Shown one piece after another: positions 35,116 to 43,062 of a stretch of 64,000 nt of DNA (position 1 is the first letter of the stretch; every line of letters starts with the position of its first letter). Origin of the DNA: Flavobacterium filum DSM 17961. GTDB lineage: Bacteria; Bacteroidota; Bacteroidia; Flavobacteriales; Flavobacteriaceae. The position numbers and the translations under genes were made by a program. The stretch is from assembly GCF_000425465.1 (NCBI RefSeq), contig NZ_AUDM01000007.1, positions 1-64,000 on the forward strand, given 5' to 3'. The notes under the pieces were generated by a model, which was given only the letters and a program-made list of their open reading frames with translations, ran no database searches and was not told the origin of the DNA.

Positions 35116-35195
35116 CAGCTACTCAGCTACTCAGCTACTCAGCTACTCAGCTACTCAGCTACTCAGCTACTCAGCTACTCAGCTACTCAGCTACT
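35116..35195. repeat. Perfect octanucleotide microsatellite (CAGCTACT) x10
   Basis: Ten exact tandem 8-bp copies, 80 bp in total, lying 39 bp upstream of the four-helix-bundle start and touching the stop codon of the 35195-35731 gene. The unit is not a multiple of three, so copy-number change would shift the frame of anything reading through. It is the most uniform member of the short-unit spacer class in the window. Confidence 0.98.
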
Positions 35196-35731
35196 TAATT
35201 CCAATTCTCCTCAAACCCATAATCCTCAAACGAATCATCTCCATCAAACATATCCAAATCGTCTTCGTCTAAGTCATCATCAAATTCACTAAATAAGTTA
35301 TCATCGTCTGCCTCAAAATTGATGTTGTTCTCACCAATTGGCATGAGTCCGTGAGAGAATAATAATTCAGGATAGGTAACTCCGACTTGTTTTTCTTCAA
35401 TGGCGGCTAACTCAACTAAAAACGTCCACATGTTTAAGAAATCATACACATAGATAATTTTGGTTTGTTTTTCATACAACAAATCTTCAATCGAAAAATC
35501 GCTCATGATACGCATTTCGCCCGCAACATCGCCCGTGTCAAAAAGCGGAATTTCATCTTCTTGATTCCAATTGTCATCACAAGTATAGAAAGAAGCCACT
35601 TCGTTTCCGTCAAAACCAAAAGCATTCACCAAAGCATTGTGTAAATCTTCCAAAGAATCTGAACTTTCAATGGCAATATCTCTAAAAATATCCTCTTCAT
35701 TATCAAGGATTACACGTAATTTATATATCAT
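35195..35731 (-). CDS. pRiA4b ORF-3-like protein (IS1096 passenger TnpR-like family)
   Basis: 178 residues. The N-terminal part YKLRVILDNEEDIFRDIAIES and FGFDGNEVASFYTCDDNW fit the plasmid pRiA4b ORF-3-like fold. The last ~35 residues are extremely acidic (Asp/Glu/Phe-rich). Despite the family's name there is no transposase or inverted repeat here, so I treat it as a chromosomal gene of unknown role. The stop codon abuts the CAGCTACT tract. Confidence 0.8.
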   Translation of the reverse strand: MIYKLRVILDNEEDIFRDIAIESSDSLEDLHNALVNAFGFDGNEVASFYTCDDNWNQEDEIPLFDTGDVAGEMRIMSDFSIEDLLYEKQTKIIYVYDFLNMWTFLVELAAIEEKQVGVTYPELLFSHGLMPIGENNINFEADDDNLFSEFDDDLDEDDLDMFDGDDSFEDYGFEENWN

Positions 35732-35753
35732 TTTCTATATATTTTTAGGGAGA

Positions 35754-35761
35754 CAAAAGTA
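35754..35761 (-). promoter_or_regulatory. Candidate -7 box for the 35195-35731 gene
   Basis: TACTTTTG on the minus strand, 22 bp upstream of the ATG at 35731, fits TAnnTTTG. No clear -33 TTG is seen. Confidence 0.5.
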
Positions 35762-35852
35762 GTGAATATTTGTTGGAATAAAATTGAAGTTTTCATTTTG
35801 TTGAAAAGATTTGAGTGTAACATTTATTACATACTTTTTCCAAAAAAGAGCT

Positions 35853-35860
35853 TACTTTTG
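35853..35860 (+). promoter_or_regulatory. Candidate -7 box for the 35875-36463 gene pair
   Basis: TACTTTTG fits TAnnTTTG, 14 bp before the ATG at 35875. It is divergent from the promoter at 35754-35761. Confidence 0.5.
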
Positions 35861-35874
35861 TTATTTATAGATAC

Positions 35875-36087
35875 ATGAAAGGAATCATTATTACAGTAAT
35901 TGGTGTGATTGTAGGACTTATTGTCGGTTATTTATATTACCAACAAATAGGTTGTGCTAGTGGAACTTGTGCAATCACTTCAAAACCATTAAATAGTACA
36001 TTATATGGTGGTTTAATGGGTGGTTTGTTATTCAATTTATTTGTAACTTCACCCAAGAAAAAAAGGAAGCATGAAAAAAACGAGTAA
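35875..36087 (+). CDS. Small membrane protein, DUF6132-like
   Basis: 70 residues with two hydrophobic segments (IIITVIGVIVGLIVGYLYY and TLYGGLMGGLLFNLFV) and a conserved-looking cysteine loop GCASGTCAIT between them, then a basic tail. This matches the short DUF6132-type inner-membrane proteins of Bacteroidota. The Cys pair may bind metal or be redox-active; that is inference. It overlaps the next gene by 17 bp. Confidence 0.75.
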   Translation: MKGIIITVIGVIVGLIVGYLYYQQIGCASGTCAITSKPLNSTLYGGLMGGLLFNLFVTSPKKKRKHEKNE

Positions 36088-36463
36088 AGATTACATTTTT
36101 GTTGTTATCCAATTTCTTCTTTTTGGAGTTTATGCGTTTGATTTTTTTCAATCCTTAGAAATTCCAAAATTTCTAGCAACATTCGGAATGGTGATTGCTA
36201 TTATCGGGTTCATGATTGCTTTATTAACTGTTTTTGAATTAAAATCCAATCTTACCGTTTTCCCAACGCCAACCGAAAAAGCAGTTCTTTTAACACACGG
36301 ATTTTTTCGGTACAGTCGGCATCCCATTTACACCGGAATTTTGATGTTTGCTATTGGATTTGCACTTTATAATTGTTCACTGTATAAATTGCTCATTAGT
36401 GGTTTGTTGTTGATTTGGTTTTATTTAAAATCAGTTTATGAAGAAAAACAATTATCACAATAA
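36071..36463 (+). CDS. Membrane methyltransferase, isoprenylcysteine carboxyl methyltransferase-like
   Basis: 130 residues, mostly hydrophobic. GFFRYSRHPIYTGILMF is the hallmark of ICMT/PEMT-type integral membrane methyltransferases (RHPxY for AdoMet binding), followed by a C-terminal SVYEEKQL that also fits. The short length lacks some N-terminal helices of eukaryotic enzymes but is normal for bacterial members. The substrate is unknown. It is coupled to the upstream DUF6132-like gene by a 17-bp overlap. Confidence 0.85.
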   Translation: MKKTSKDYIFVVIQFLLFGVYAFDFFQSLEIPKFLATFGMVIAIIGFMIALLTVFELKSNLTVFPTPTEKAVLLTHGFFRYSRHPIYTGILMFAIGFALYNCSLYKLLISGLLLIWFYLKSVYEEKQLSQ

Positions 36464-36544
36464 TTTACTTCATATAAAGACTATCAGGAAAAAGTGGGGA
36501 GGTTTTTTCCGAAACTTCGTCTATAACTAGCTTGTTTTTTAAAA

Positions 36545-36616
36545 TTATACTAAAAGTATAAAAATCCTCTTGGTAACAAATGTTACTGCACACCTTTTTT
36601 CATCGTTCTACTTTTG
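36545..36616 (+). promoter_or_regulatory. Promoter and two inverted-repeat operators of the RND efflux operon
   Basis: The -7 box TACTTTTG is at 36609-36616, 24 bp before tolC. Just upstream are two palindromes: TTATACT-AAA-AGTATAA (36545-36561, perfect 7-bp arms) and GTAACA-AA-TGTTAC (36573-36586, perfect 6-bp arms). The second overlaps the expected -33 region, the classic position for a repressor operator. No TetR- or MarR-type gene is adjacent in this window, so the regulator would be elsewhere. Confidence 0.55.
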
Positions 36617-36640
36617 TCATGTAATTAAGAAGTAAATCGA

Positions 36641-37954
36641 ATGAAAACTATTAAAAATACGATTGTAATTGTGATACTTGCATATTCTTCAGCTGTATTC
36701 AGCCAAGATACCTTGCAAATTTCCAAATCAGATTTAACCACAAAATTATCGGAGCAAAATCTTCAATTGAAAATTTCCAAACAAAATGTTGAGTCAGCTC
36801 GTTCAGATTATCGCCAATCCAATGCTCTTTTTTTGCCGAATATTTCGGCTTCGCATACGGCCATTACTACAACCAATCCTTTAATGGCATTTGGTTCTAA
36901 ATTGAATCAAGAAATCTTAACACAAGCCGATTTTAATCCGGCTTTGTTGAATGATCCTTCACAAGTTCAAAATTATGCTACTCGAATTGAAGTGCTTCAA
37001 CCCATTTTAAATGCGGATGGTTTATTTGAAAGAAAAGCAGCAAAATCAAAAATGGAAGCTTATCAATTGCAAACCGAACGCACCAAAGAATATTTAGAAT
37101 TGGAAGTGAACAAAGCGTTTATGCAATTGCAATTGGCTTATAAAGCGGTTGGGGTTTTGGAAAAAGCGAACACAACGGCCCAAGCCAATCTGAATTTGGT
37201 CAACAATTATTTCAAACAAGGAATGTTGCAAAAAACGGATGTGTTGGATGTGCAAGTTCGCGTAAATGAAATTGCTAATCAACTGACGTATGCCAAAAGT
37301 AATGTGCGAAACGCATCCGATTATTTGGCTTTTTTATTGAATGAAGATACCAAAGGCGGCATTTATAAACCGATGGAAAAATTAGATAATGAAATTAATC
37401 CAACACTCCAAAATGCTCAATTATCAACATCAAGAAAAGATTTTTTAGCGATGGAAAAATCAACCGAAGCCTACAAAAACATGATGAAATCAGGTAAAAT
37501 GAGTTTTCTACCACGTTTGAATGCTTTTGGAACCTATGAGTTATACGATACTGAAATCTTTCAATTTGGTGCAAACGGTTATACTATTGGAGCTCAATTG
37601 TCATGGAATGTATTTGACGGTTATAAATCCATTGGAAAATTTGAAAAATCAAAAGTAGAATTTCAAAAAGCAGAAACGGAAGCTGAACAATACAAAAAAC
37701 AAAGTCAGCTAGAATTGAACAAAACCAATCGGCAATTAGCCGATGCTCAAAACAAAGTAGCTCTTTCCAAATTGGCTTTTGAACAAACCCAGGAAAGTTT
37801 TAGAATTCGTCAAAATCGTTTTGCTCAAGGCTTAGAAAAAACGTCTGATTTATTGATGACGGAAACACAAACAGCTCAAAAAGAATTGGAATTCTTGCAA
37901 GCAGTTTTTGAATACAATTTCACCAAAATGTATTTGGAATTTTTAACGAAATAA
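36641..37954 (+). CDS. TolC-family outer membrane efflux protein
   Basis: 437 residues with a signal peptide (IVIVILAYSSAVFSQ). Long amphipathic helices with internal duplication (LEVNKAFMQLQLAYKAVG and SQLELNKTNRQLADAQNKV) and the NLVNNYFKQGMLQKTDVLD / RIRQNRFAQGLEKTSDLLM pair are typical of the TolC fold. It forms the outer-membrane channel for the RND pump encoded by the next two genes. It is first in an operon behind a promoter with candidate operators. Confidence 0.92.
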   Translation: MKTIKNTIVIVILAYSSAVFSQDTLQISKSDLTTKLSEQNLQLKISKQNVESARSDYRQSNALFLPNISASHTAITTTNPLMAFGSKLNQEILTQADFNPALLNDPSQVQNYATRIEVLQPILNADGLFERKAAKSKMEAYQLQTERTKEYLELEVNKAFMQLQLAYKAVGVLEKANTTAQANLNLVNNYFKQGMLQKTDVLDVQVRVNEIANQLTYAKSNVRNASDYLAFLLNEDTKGGIYKPMEKLDNEINPTLQNAQLSTSRKDFLAMEKSTEAYKNMMKSGKMSFLPRLNAFGTYELYDTEIFQFGANGYTIGAQLSWNVFDGYKSIGKFEKSKVEFQKAETEAEQYKKQSQLELNKTNRQLADAQNKVALSKLAFEQTQESFRIRQNRFAQGLEKTSDLLMTETQTAQKELEFLQAVFEYNFTKMYLEFLTK

Positions 37955-38050
37955 TCATTAAAAGGATACTGATTGGAGAAATTATTAAAATTATTAAAAT
38001 TTCTTAAATCTGTGTTCAAGAAAAAAATATTAAAAATTAAATTCAAACTT

Positions 38051-39130
38051 ATGAAAATCAAAATAACCTCTCTACTTATTTTTTCAGCAGCTCTTTTATT
38101 TTCCTGCGGAAGCGATAGAAAAGAAACCAAAGAATTACCTCCAATTGCTGTAAAAGTAAATGGAATAGTAGAAAATTCAACCAGTCCATTTGTAACGGCA
38201 AGCGGTAAAATTGAAGCCGAAAACAGTGCCAATGTCAGCACCCGAATGATGGGTTACGTAACCAAAGTTCATGTAAAAGTAGGACAAAAAGTAGGAGCAG
38301 GACAATTGTTAGTGAGCATTAACAACACCGATTTACAAGCCAAAAAAGCACAAGTGGATGCTTCTATTTTACAAGCAACAGCTGGTTATAACAATGCCAA
38401 AAAAGATTACGATCGTTTTGTAGCATTGTTCAATCAACAAAGTGCTTCTCAAAAAGAGTTGGACGACATGACAGCTCGATTTGAAATGGCAAAAGCCGGT
38501 TTAGAAGGTGCCAAACAAATGCGAAATGAAGTCATGGCTCAATTTAGTTATGCCAACATTACAGCTCCTTTTGGCGGCGTGGTAACCAACACATTTATCA
38601 AAGAAGGCGACATGGCCAATCCGGGAATGCCATTGGTTAGTGTAGAAGGTTCAGGTAAATTACAAGTAACCGCAATGGTTTCTGAAAGTGATATTTCAAA
38701 AATTAAACAAGATATGCCGGTTTCCATCATCATTAAATCAATGAATAAAAAAGTAGCCGGAAAAGTAGCAGAAGTAAGTTTGTCAGCCAAAAACACAGGC
38801 GGACAATATTTAGTGAAAGTCAATTTAGATGAAATGGATAAAACTGTTCTTTCCGGAATGTTTGTGAATGTGCAATTCCCAATTGAAAAAGAAGCAAATG
38901 CAACAGTTTCAGAACAAGTTATTGTACCAACTTCAGCATTAGTAAAACAAGGTCAACTTACCGGAATTTATACTGTTGGAAGTGGAAATGTTGCCATTTT
39001 GAGATGGTTACGTATCGGTAAAAATTATGGCGATAAAGTTGAAGTACTTTCCGGATTATCAGCCAAAGAACCCTACATCATTTCAGCAGAAGGGAAATTG
39101 TTCAACGGAGCTAAAGTTCAAATTAATTAG
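38051..39130 (+). CDS. RND efflux periplasmic adaptor (membrane fusion lipoprotein)
   Basis: 359 residues from the ATG at 38051. The longer frame from a TTG at 37973 adds a lysine-rich leader before an otherwise ideal lipoprotein signal (LLIFSAALLFSCGSD), so I reject it. The mature protein has the biotinyl-lipoyl-like segment (VTKVHVKVGQKVGAGQLLVSI), a coiled-coil hairpin with the adaptor motif YDRFVALFNQQSASQKELDD, and a beta-barrel domain. It links the RND permease to the TolC channel. The spacer to the permease gene is a nine-unit octamer tract. Confidence 0.93.
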   Translation: MKIKITSLLIFSAALLFSCGSDRKETKELPPIAVKVNGIVENSTSPFVTASGKIEAENSANVSTRMMGYVTKVHVKVGQKVGAGQLLVSINNTDLQAKKAQVDASILQATAGYNNAKKDYDRFVALFNQQSASQKELDDMTARFEMAKAGLEGAKQMRNEVMAQFSYANITAPFGGVVTNTFIKEGDMANPGMPLVSVEGSGKLQVTAMVSESDISKIKQDMPVSIIIKSMNKKVAGKVAEVSLSAKNTGGQYLVKVNLDEMDKTVLSGMFVNVQFPIEKEANATVSEQVIVPTSALVKQGQLTGIYTVGSGNVAILRWLRIGKNYGDKVEVLSGLSAKEPYIISAEGKLFNGAKVQIN

Positions 39131-39198
39131 CCAATTGGTCAATTAGCCGATTAGTCAATTGACATATTGACACATTGTCAAATTAACACATTAAAATT
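39127..39198 (+). repeat. Octamer tract of nine units abutting the RND permease start
   Basis: Strictly in-register 8-bp units: TTAGCCAA, TTGGTCAA, TTAGCCGA, TTAGTCAA, TTGACATA, TTGACACA, TTGTCAAA, TTAACACA, TTAAAATT. The first contains the adaptor stop codon and the last ends at the base before the permease ATG (39199). The unit sequence drifts but the 8-bp phase does not. Confidence 0.85.
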
Positions 39199-42100
39199 AT
39201 GCAAGAAGGTATATCAGGTAAAATTGCCAATTTCTTTATCAATTCAAAACTAACCATTTTATTAATGGTGGCGTTGATGATTATTGGTACGTATAGTTCG
39301 TTCTTAATACCAAGAGAAGAAGAACCACAAATTAATGTTCCCATGGCCGATGTCATGGTGATGTATCCGGGAGCCAGCCCTTCAGAAATTGAAAGCAGAG
39401 TGGTGAAACCGTTAGAAAAAGTAATCGGAAACATCAAAGGGGTAGAACACATTCACAGCATGGCGATGAATGGTTATTCCATGATGGTGGTGCAATTTTA
39501 CGTAGGGGAAAACAGTGAGGATTCGTATGTGAAATTATATGATGAATTGATGAAACATCGTCACATTTTCCCGGAAGGAGTAATGCAACCCATAGTTAAA
39601 ACCCGCTCAATTGATGATGTTCCGATGTTGGGATTAACTTTATGGAGTGAAAAATACGATGATTTTGAAATCCGTCAACTGGCAGAAGAAGTTACATCTG
39701 AAATTGAAAAAGTAAAAGATGTGGCCATTACCAAAGAAATTGGCGGTAGAACACGCGAATTGAAAGTGGTTTTAGACAAAGATAAAATGGCGGAAAATGG
39801 GGTAGATGCTCTTAGTATCATGCAAATGATTCAAGCCAATAATGGGAGTTCACAATCGGGTGCGTTTGTGCAAAACGATACAGAATATTTGGTCACCACC
39901 GGAAAATTTTTAGCCACTTCAGAAGATGTTGAAAATTTAGTAGTTGGCGTTAACAACAATTTACCGGTCTATTTGAAACAAGTGGCATCTATTCATGATG
40001 GTCCGCAAACACCCAAAAACTATGTTTCATTTGGATATGGAAAAGCCAATGAAAAATATACAACTTATAATTCAGAGTACCCCGCTGTAACCATTTCAAT
40101 TGCTAAAGTAAAAGGTGCTGATGCGATGAAAATTGCCGAAAAAATCTTGGATAAAGTAGAAGCCTTAAAGAAAACACTTATTCCGGATGACGTACATGTA
40201 GAAGTAACTCGAAATTACGGTGAAACGGCTTCGCACAAAGTAGGCGAGTTGTTGTTGCACTTAGGTGTTGCCATCATTGCGGTTACGGTTTTGGTTATGT
40301 TAGCTATGGGCTGGAGAGGTGGTTTGGTTGTTTTCTTCTCTGTGCCGTTAACGTTTGCCTTAACCTTGTTTAGCTATTATTTGTTGGGCTATACGTTAAA
40401 TCGAATCACGCTTTTTGCTTTGGTTTTTGTGGTGGGAATTGTGGTGGATGATAGTATCATTATCGCCGAAAATATGCATAGGCATTTCAAAATGAAGCGA
40501 TTGCCGTTTAAACAGGCTGCGATTTACGCAATTAATGAAGTAGGAAATCCAACTATTTTGGCAACGTTTACGGTTATTGCGGCAATTCTTCCGATGGCTT
40601 TCGTTTCCGGAATGATGGGGCCTTATATGAGTCCAATGCCTATTGGAGCTTCTATTGCGATGTTGTTATCCTTATTTGTGGCATTAACCGTAACACCTTA
40701 TTTGGGCTATCATTTATTGCATGAAAAAGAGGAGCAAGAACAAAAAGAAGAACAAGGTTTTGAAACATCATGGATTTATAAAATTTACAAAAAAGTAGAA
40801 CAACCATTATTAGATAATTCTAAAAAACGTAATGCAATGTTTTTAGTAACAATTGTATTATTAGTAGGTTCTGTGGTCATGTTTTTTACCAAATCGGTAG
40901 CCGTAAAAATGTTACCGTTTGACAATAAAAATGAATTCCAAGTGGTGATTGATATGCCGGAGGGAACTACTTTAGAACGCACTGCAGCGGTTACCAAAGA
41001 AATTTCTCAATACTTGTCAACCGTTCCTGAAGTGGTAGATTATCAAAATTATATTGGAGCTTCTGCACCGATAACCTTTAACGGATTGGTGCGTCATTAT
41101 GATATGCGTGGCGGAAGCAACATGGCTGATATTCAAGTGAATTTGTTGCACAAAGAAGACCGTGATTTACAAAGTCATGATTTGGCGAAATTGGTTCGTC
41201 CTGAAGTGCAAAAAATTGCTAAAAAGTATGGAGCCAATGTAAAAATTGTTGAAGTTCCACCCGGACCACCGGTGCTTTCCACGTTGGTGGCAGAGGTTTA
41301 CGGACCCGATTATCAAGAACAAATTAAAGTAGCCAATCAAGTGAAATCCATCTTGGAAAACACTTCCGATGTGGTGGATACCGATTGGATGGTAGAGGCT
41401 CCACAAGTAGAATACAAATTCGAAATTGATCGAGAAAAAGCCATGTTAAACGGAATTGCTCCGCAACAAGTGGTTGGGAATTTGACGTATTTGTTACGAG
41501 AAATGCCGGTTTCTCATTTGTATGACGAACGTTCAAACAATCCGGTTGGCATTACTTTATCTTTAAACGATGCAGATAAAACTTCCATCGAAGACCTTCA
41601 AAATGTAAAAATTAAAGGAAGTCGAGGCAATGTGGTTCCAGTGAGTGATTTGGTTAAAGTAACTACCGATACCTTACAAAATACGATTTACCGTAAAGAT
41701 CAAAAGCGAGTGGTGTACGTTTTAGCTGATATGGCGGGAGCTTTGGAGAGTCCGGTGTACGCCATTTTAGGAATGAATGAGAAATTGGAAAAAATGCAAC
41801 TTCCAAAAGGCTATAAAGTGAACGAATTGTACATGGAACAGCCCACAGATGAAAATGATTTTACTGTAAAATGGGATGGAGAATGGCAAATTACGTTAGA
41901 AGTTTTCCGTGATTTAGGAGCTGCATTTTTAGTGGTTATCATCATTATCTATATGTTGATTGTCGGATGGTTTCAAAATTTTAAAACCCCAATTGTGATG
42001 ATGGTGGCCATTCCGCTATCCTTGGTGGGAATAGTATTAGGACATTGGTTATTAGGAGCTTTTTTCACGGCAACTTCTTTCATCGGAATGATTGCTTTGG

Positions 42101-42390
42101 CCGGGGTGATGGTTCGGAACTCAGTTCTCTTAATCGACTTTATTGAAATTAGGTTAAATGACGGCATCGAAATCAAACAAGCCATAATCGAAGCCGGAGC
42201 AGTGCGAACAACACCTATTTTACTAACTACGGGAGCCGTTGTAATTGGAGCATCCATCATTTTATTTGACCCGATTTTCCAAGGATTAGCAATATCGTTA
42301 GTAGCCGGAGCGATTGTTTCGACGTTGTTAACTCTAATTGTAGTTCCGTTGATTTATTTCATTACAGAACGCAAAAAATGGGAAAAGTAA
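39199..42390 (+). CDS. RND efflux transporter permease (AcrB-like)
   Basis: 1063 residues, full size for a resistance-nodulation-division pump, with 12 expected membrane helices and two large periplasmic loops. Visible landmarks are the N-terminal ILLMVALMIIGTYSSFLIP, the TM4 proton-relay region FVVGIVVDDSIIIAENMHRH (with the Asp-Asp pair) and the C-terminal repeat IALAGVMVRNSVLLIDFIE. The Asp pair and FxIPxEEEP-like start suit hydrophobe/multidrug types more than heavy-metal pumps, but the substrate is not certain. It forms a tripartite pump with the two preceding genes. Confidence 0.95.
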   Translation: MQEGISGKIANFFINSKLTILLMVALMIIGTYSSFLIPREEEPQINVPMADVMVMYPGASPSEIESRVVKPLEKVIGNIKGVEHIHSMAMNGYSMMVVQFYVGENSEDSYVKLYDELMKHRHIFPEGVMQPIVKTRSIDDVPMLGLTLWSEKYDDFEIRQLAEEVTSEIEKVKDVAITKEIGGRTRELKVVLDKDKMAENGVDALSIMQMIQANNGSSQSGAFVQNDTEYLVTTGKFLATSEDVENLVVGVNNNLPVYLKQVASIHDGPQTPKNYVSFGYGKANEKYTTYNSEYPAVTISIAKVKGADAMKIAEKILDKVEALKKTLIPDDVHVEVTRNYGETASHKVGELLLHLGVAIIAVTVLVMLAMGWRGGLVVFFSVPLTFALTLFSYYLLGYTLNRITLFALVFVVGIVVDDSIIIAENMHRHFKMKRLPFKQAAIYAINEVGNPTILATFTVIAAILPMAFVSGMMGPYMSPMPIGASIAMLLSLFVALTVTPYLGYHLLHEKEEQEQKEEQGFETSWIYKIYKKVEQPLLDNSKKRNAMFLVTIVLLVGSVVMFFTKSVAVKMLPFDNKNEFQVVIDMPEGTTLERTAAVTKEISQYLSTVPEVVDYQNYIGASAPITFNGLVRHYDMRGGSNMADIQVNLLHKEDRDLQSHDLAKLVRPEVQKIAKKYGANVKIVEVPPGPPVLSTLVAEVYGPDYQEQIKVANQVKSILENTSDVVDTDWMVEAPQVEYKFEIDREKAMLNGIAPQQVVGNLTYLLREMPVSHLYDERSNNPVGITLSLNDADKTSIEDLQNVKIKGSRGNVVPVSDLVKVTTDTLQNTIYRKDQKRVVYVLADMAGALESPVYAILGMNEKLEKMQLPKGYKVNELYMEQPTDENDFTVKWDGEWQITLEVFRDLGAAFLVVIIIIYMLIVGWFQNFKTPIVMMVAIPLSLVGIVLGHWLLGAFFTATSFIGMIALAGVMVRNSVLLIDFIEIRLNDGIEIKQAIIEAGAVRTTPILLTTGAVVIGASIILFDPIFQGLAISLVAGAIVSTLLTLIVVPLIYFITERKKWEK

Positions 42391-42416
42391 TAGTGAATAG
42401 TAATCAGCAAAAACTT

Positions 42417-42448
42417 AGCAACTCAGCAACTCAGTAACTCAGCAACTC
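42417..42448 (+). repeat. Octamer tract AGYAACTC x4 before the PII-like gene
   Basis: In-register units AGCAACTC, AGCAACTC, AGTAACTC, AGCAACTC, ending 6 nt before the ATG at 42455. Confidence 0.9.
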
Positions 42449-42454
42449 AAAAAC

Positions 42455-42760
42455 ATGAAACTAGTCTTAATAACCGCTGTCCATTCTTTCAAACGAGAGA
42501 TCCAGCATTTGCTCAAACAATCCGGTGTAAAAACCTATTCGTATCGTGACGTAACCGGATTTAAAGATTTATCAGAAGAAGCGTTAGCCTCCAATTGGTT
42601 TGGAAGTGAAATGAGCGAAAACGAATCGATTGCTTTTTATGCTTTTGTACCGATTGAAAATTTGGAAAAAGTATATGCATTAATTCTCGCTTTCAATCAA
42701 GAATTAGAAACCAAATCAAAAGTGCATTTAGCCACATTTAACATCGAAAAATTTATTTAA
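42455..42760 (+). CDS. PII-like/DUF3240-like small protein linked to the RND pump
   Basis: 101 residues. MKLVLITAVHSFKREIQHLLK and ENLEKVYALILAFNQELETK give the beta-alpha-beta ... pattern of PII-superfamily proteins, and small PII-like proteins (such as the DUF3240 group) are encoded next to RND efflux genes in other bacteria. It has no membrane segment or signal, so it is cytosolic. I infer that it senses a ligand and adjusts the pump or operon. It sits 64 bp after the permease gene, across an octamer tract. Confidence 0.6.
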   Translation: MKLVLITAVHSFKREIQHLLKQSGVKTYSYRDVTGFKDLSEEALASNWFGSEMSENESIAFYAFVPIENLEKVYALILAFNQELETKSKVHLATFNIEKFI

Positions 42761-42779
42761 ATAATTGGTCGAAATACTC

Positions 42780-42811
42780 AGCAACTCAGTATCTCAGCCA
42801 CTAAGTAACTC
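42780..42811 (+). repeat. Degenerate octamer tract AGYAACTC-like x4 before the DUF2892 gene
   Basis: In-register units AGCAACTC, AGTATCTC, AGCCACTA, AGTAACTC, followed by six A and the ATG at 42818. Confidence 0.85.
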
Positions 42812-42817
42812 AAAAAA

Positions 42818-43006
42818 ATGAAAAACAGAATCGTACGCGGAATTGCCGGAACTTTTATTTTAATTAGTATTCTTCTGGCTATTTATGTCAACCAAAATTG
42901 GTTGTGGTTCACTGCTTTTGTAGGAGCCAATTTATTACAATCATCCTTAACCAAATGGTGTTTAATGGATGATATTTTAACGAAAGTATTTAAAATTAAA
43001 GATTGA
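42818..43006 (+). CDS. DUF2892 / YgaP-type transmembrane protein
   Basis: 62 residues with two membrane segments (AGTFILISILLAIYV and LWFTAFVGANLLQSSL) and the conserved NRIVRGIAG start and KWCLMDDIL ending of DUF2892 proteins. These are often fused to or beside rhodanese domains; here it is the last gene of the efflux operon. The role is unknown. It is followed by a strong terminator. Confidence 0.85.
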   Translation: MKNRIVRGIAGTFILISILLAIYVNQNWLWFTAFVGANLLQSSLTKWCLMDDILTKVFKIKD

Positions 43007-43027
43007 TTAGTTGATTAGTGAAGAAAG

Positions 43028-43062
43028 TCGGGCAGCTTAACTTTTGAGTTGTCCGATTTTTT
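43028..43062 (+). terminator. Terminator of the RND efflux operon
   Basis: TCGGGCAGCT / AGTTGTCCGA stem (two G-U pairs) with a 9-nt loop followed by six T, 22 bp after the DUF2892 stop. Confidence 0.8.

Noticed and set aside
35075..35292. Two plus-strand ORFs over the CAGCTACT array
   Set aside because: They consist of LLSYSATQ-type repeats produced by translating the microsatellite and overlap real minus-strand genes.
35195..35731. Transposon-associated gene (family name includes IS1096 passenger)
   Set aside because: No transposase, terminal inverted repeats or target-site duplication is seen nearby.
37973..38050. N-terminal extension of the RND adaptor from a TTG
   Set aside because: It would bury a clean lipoprotein signal peptide that begins at the ATG at 38051.
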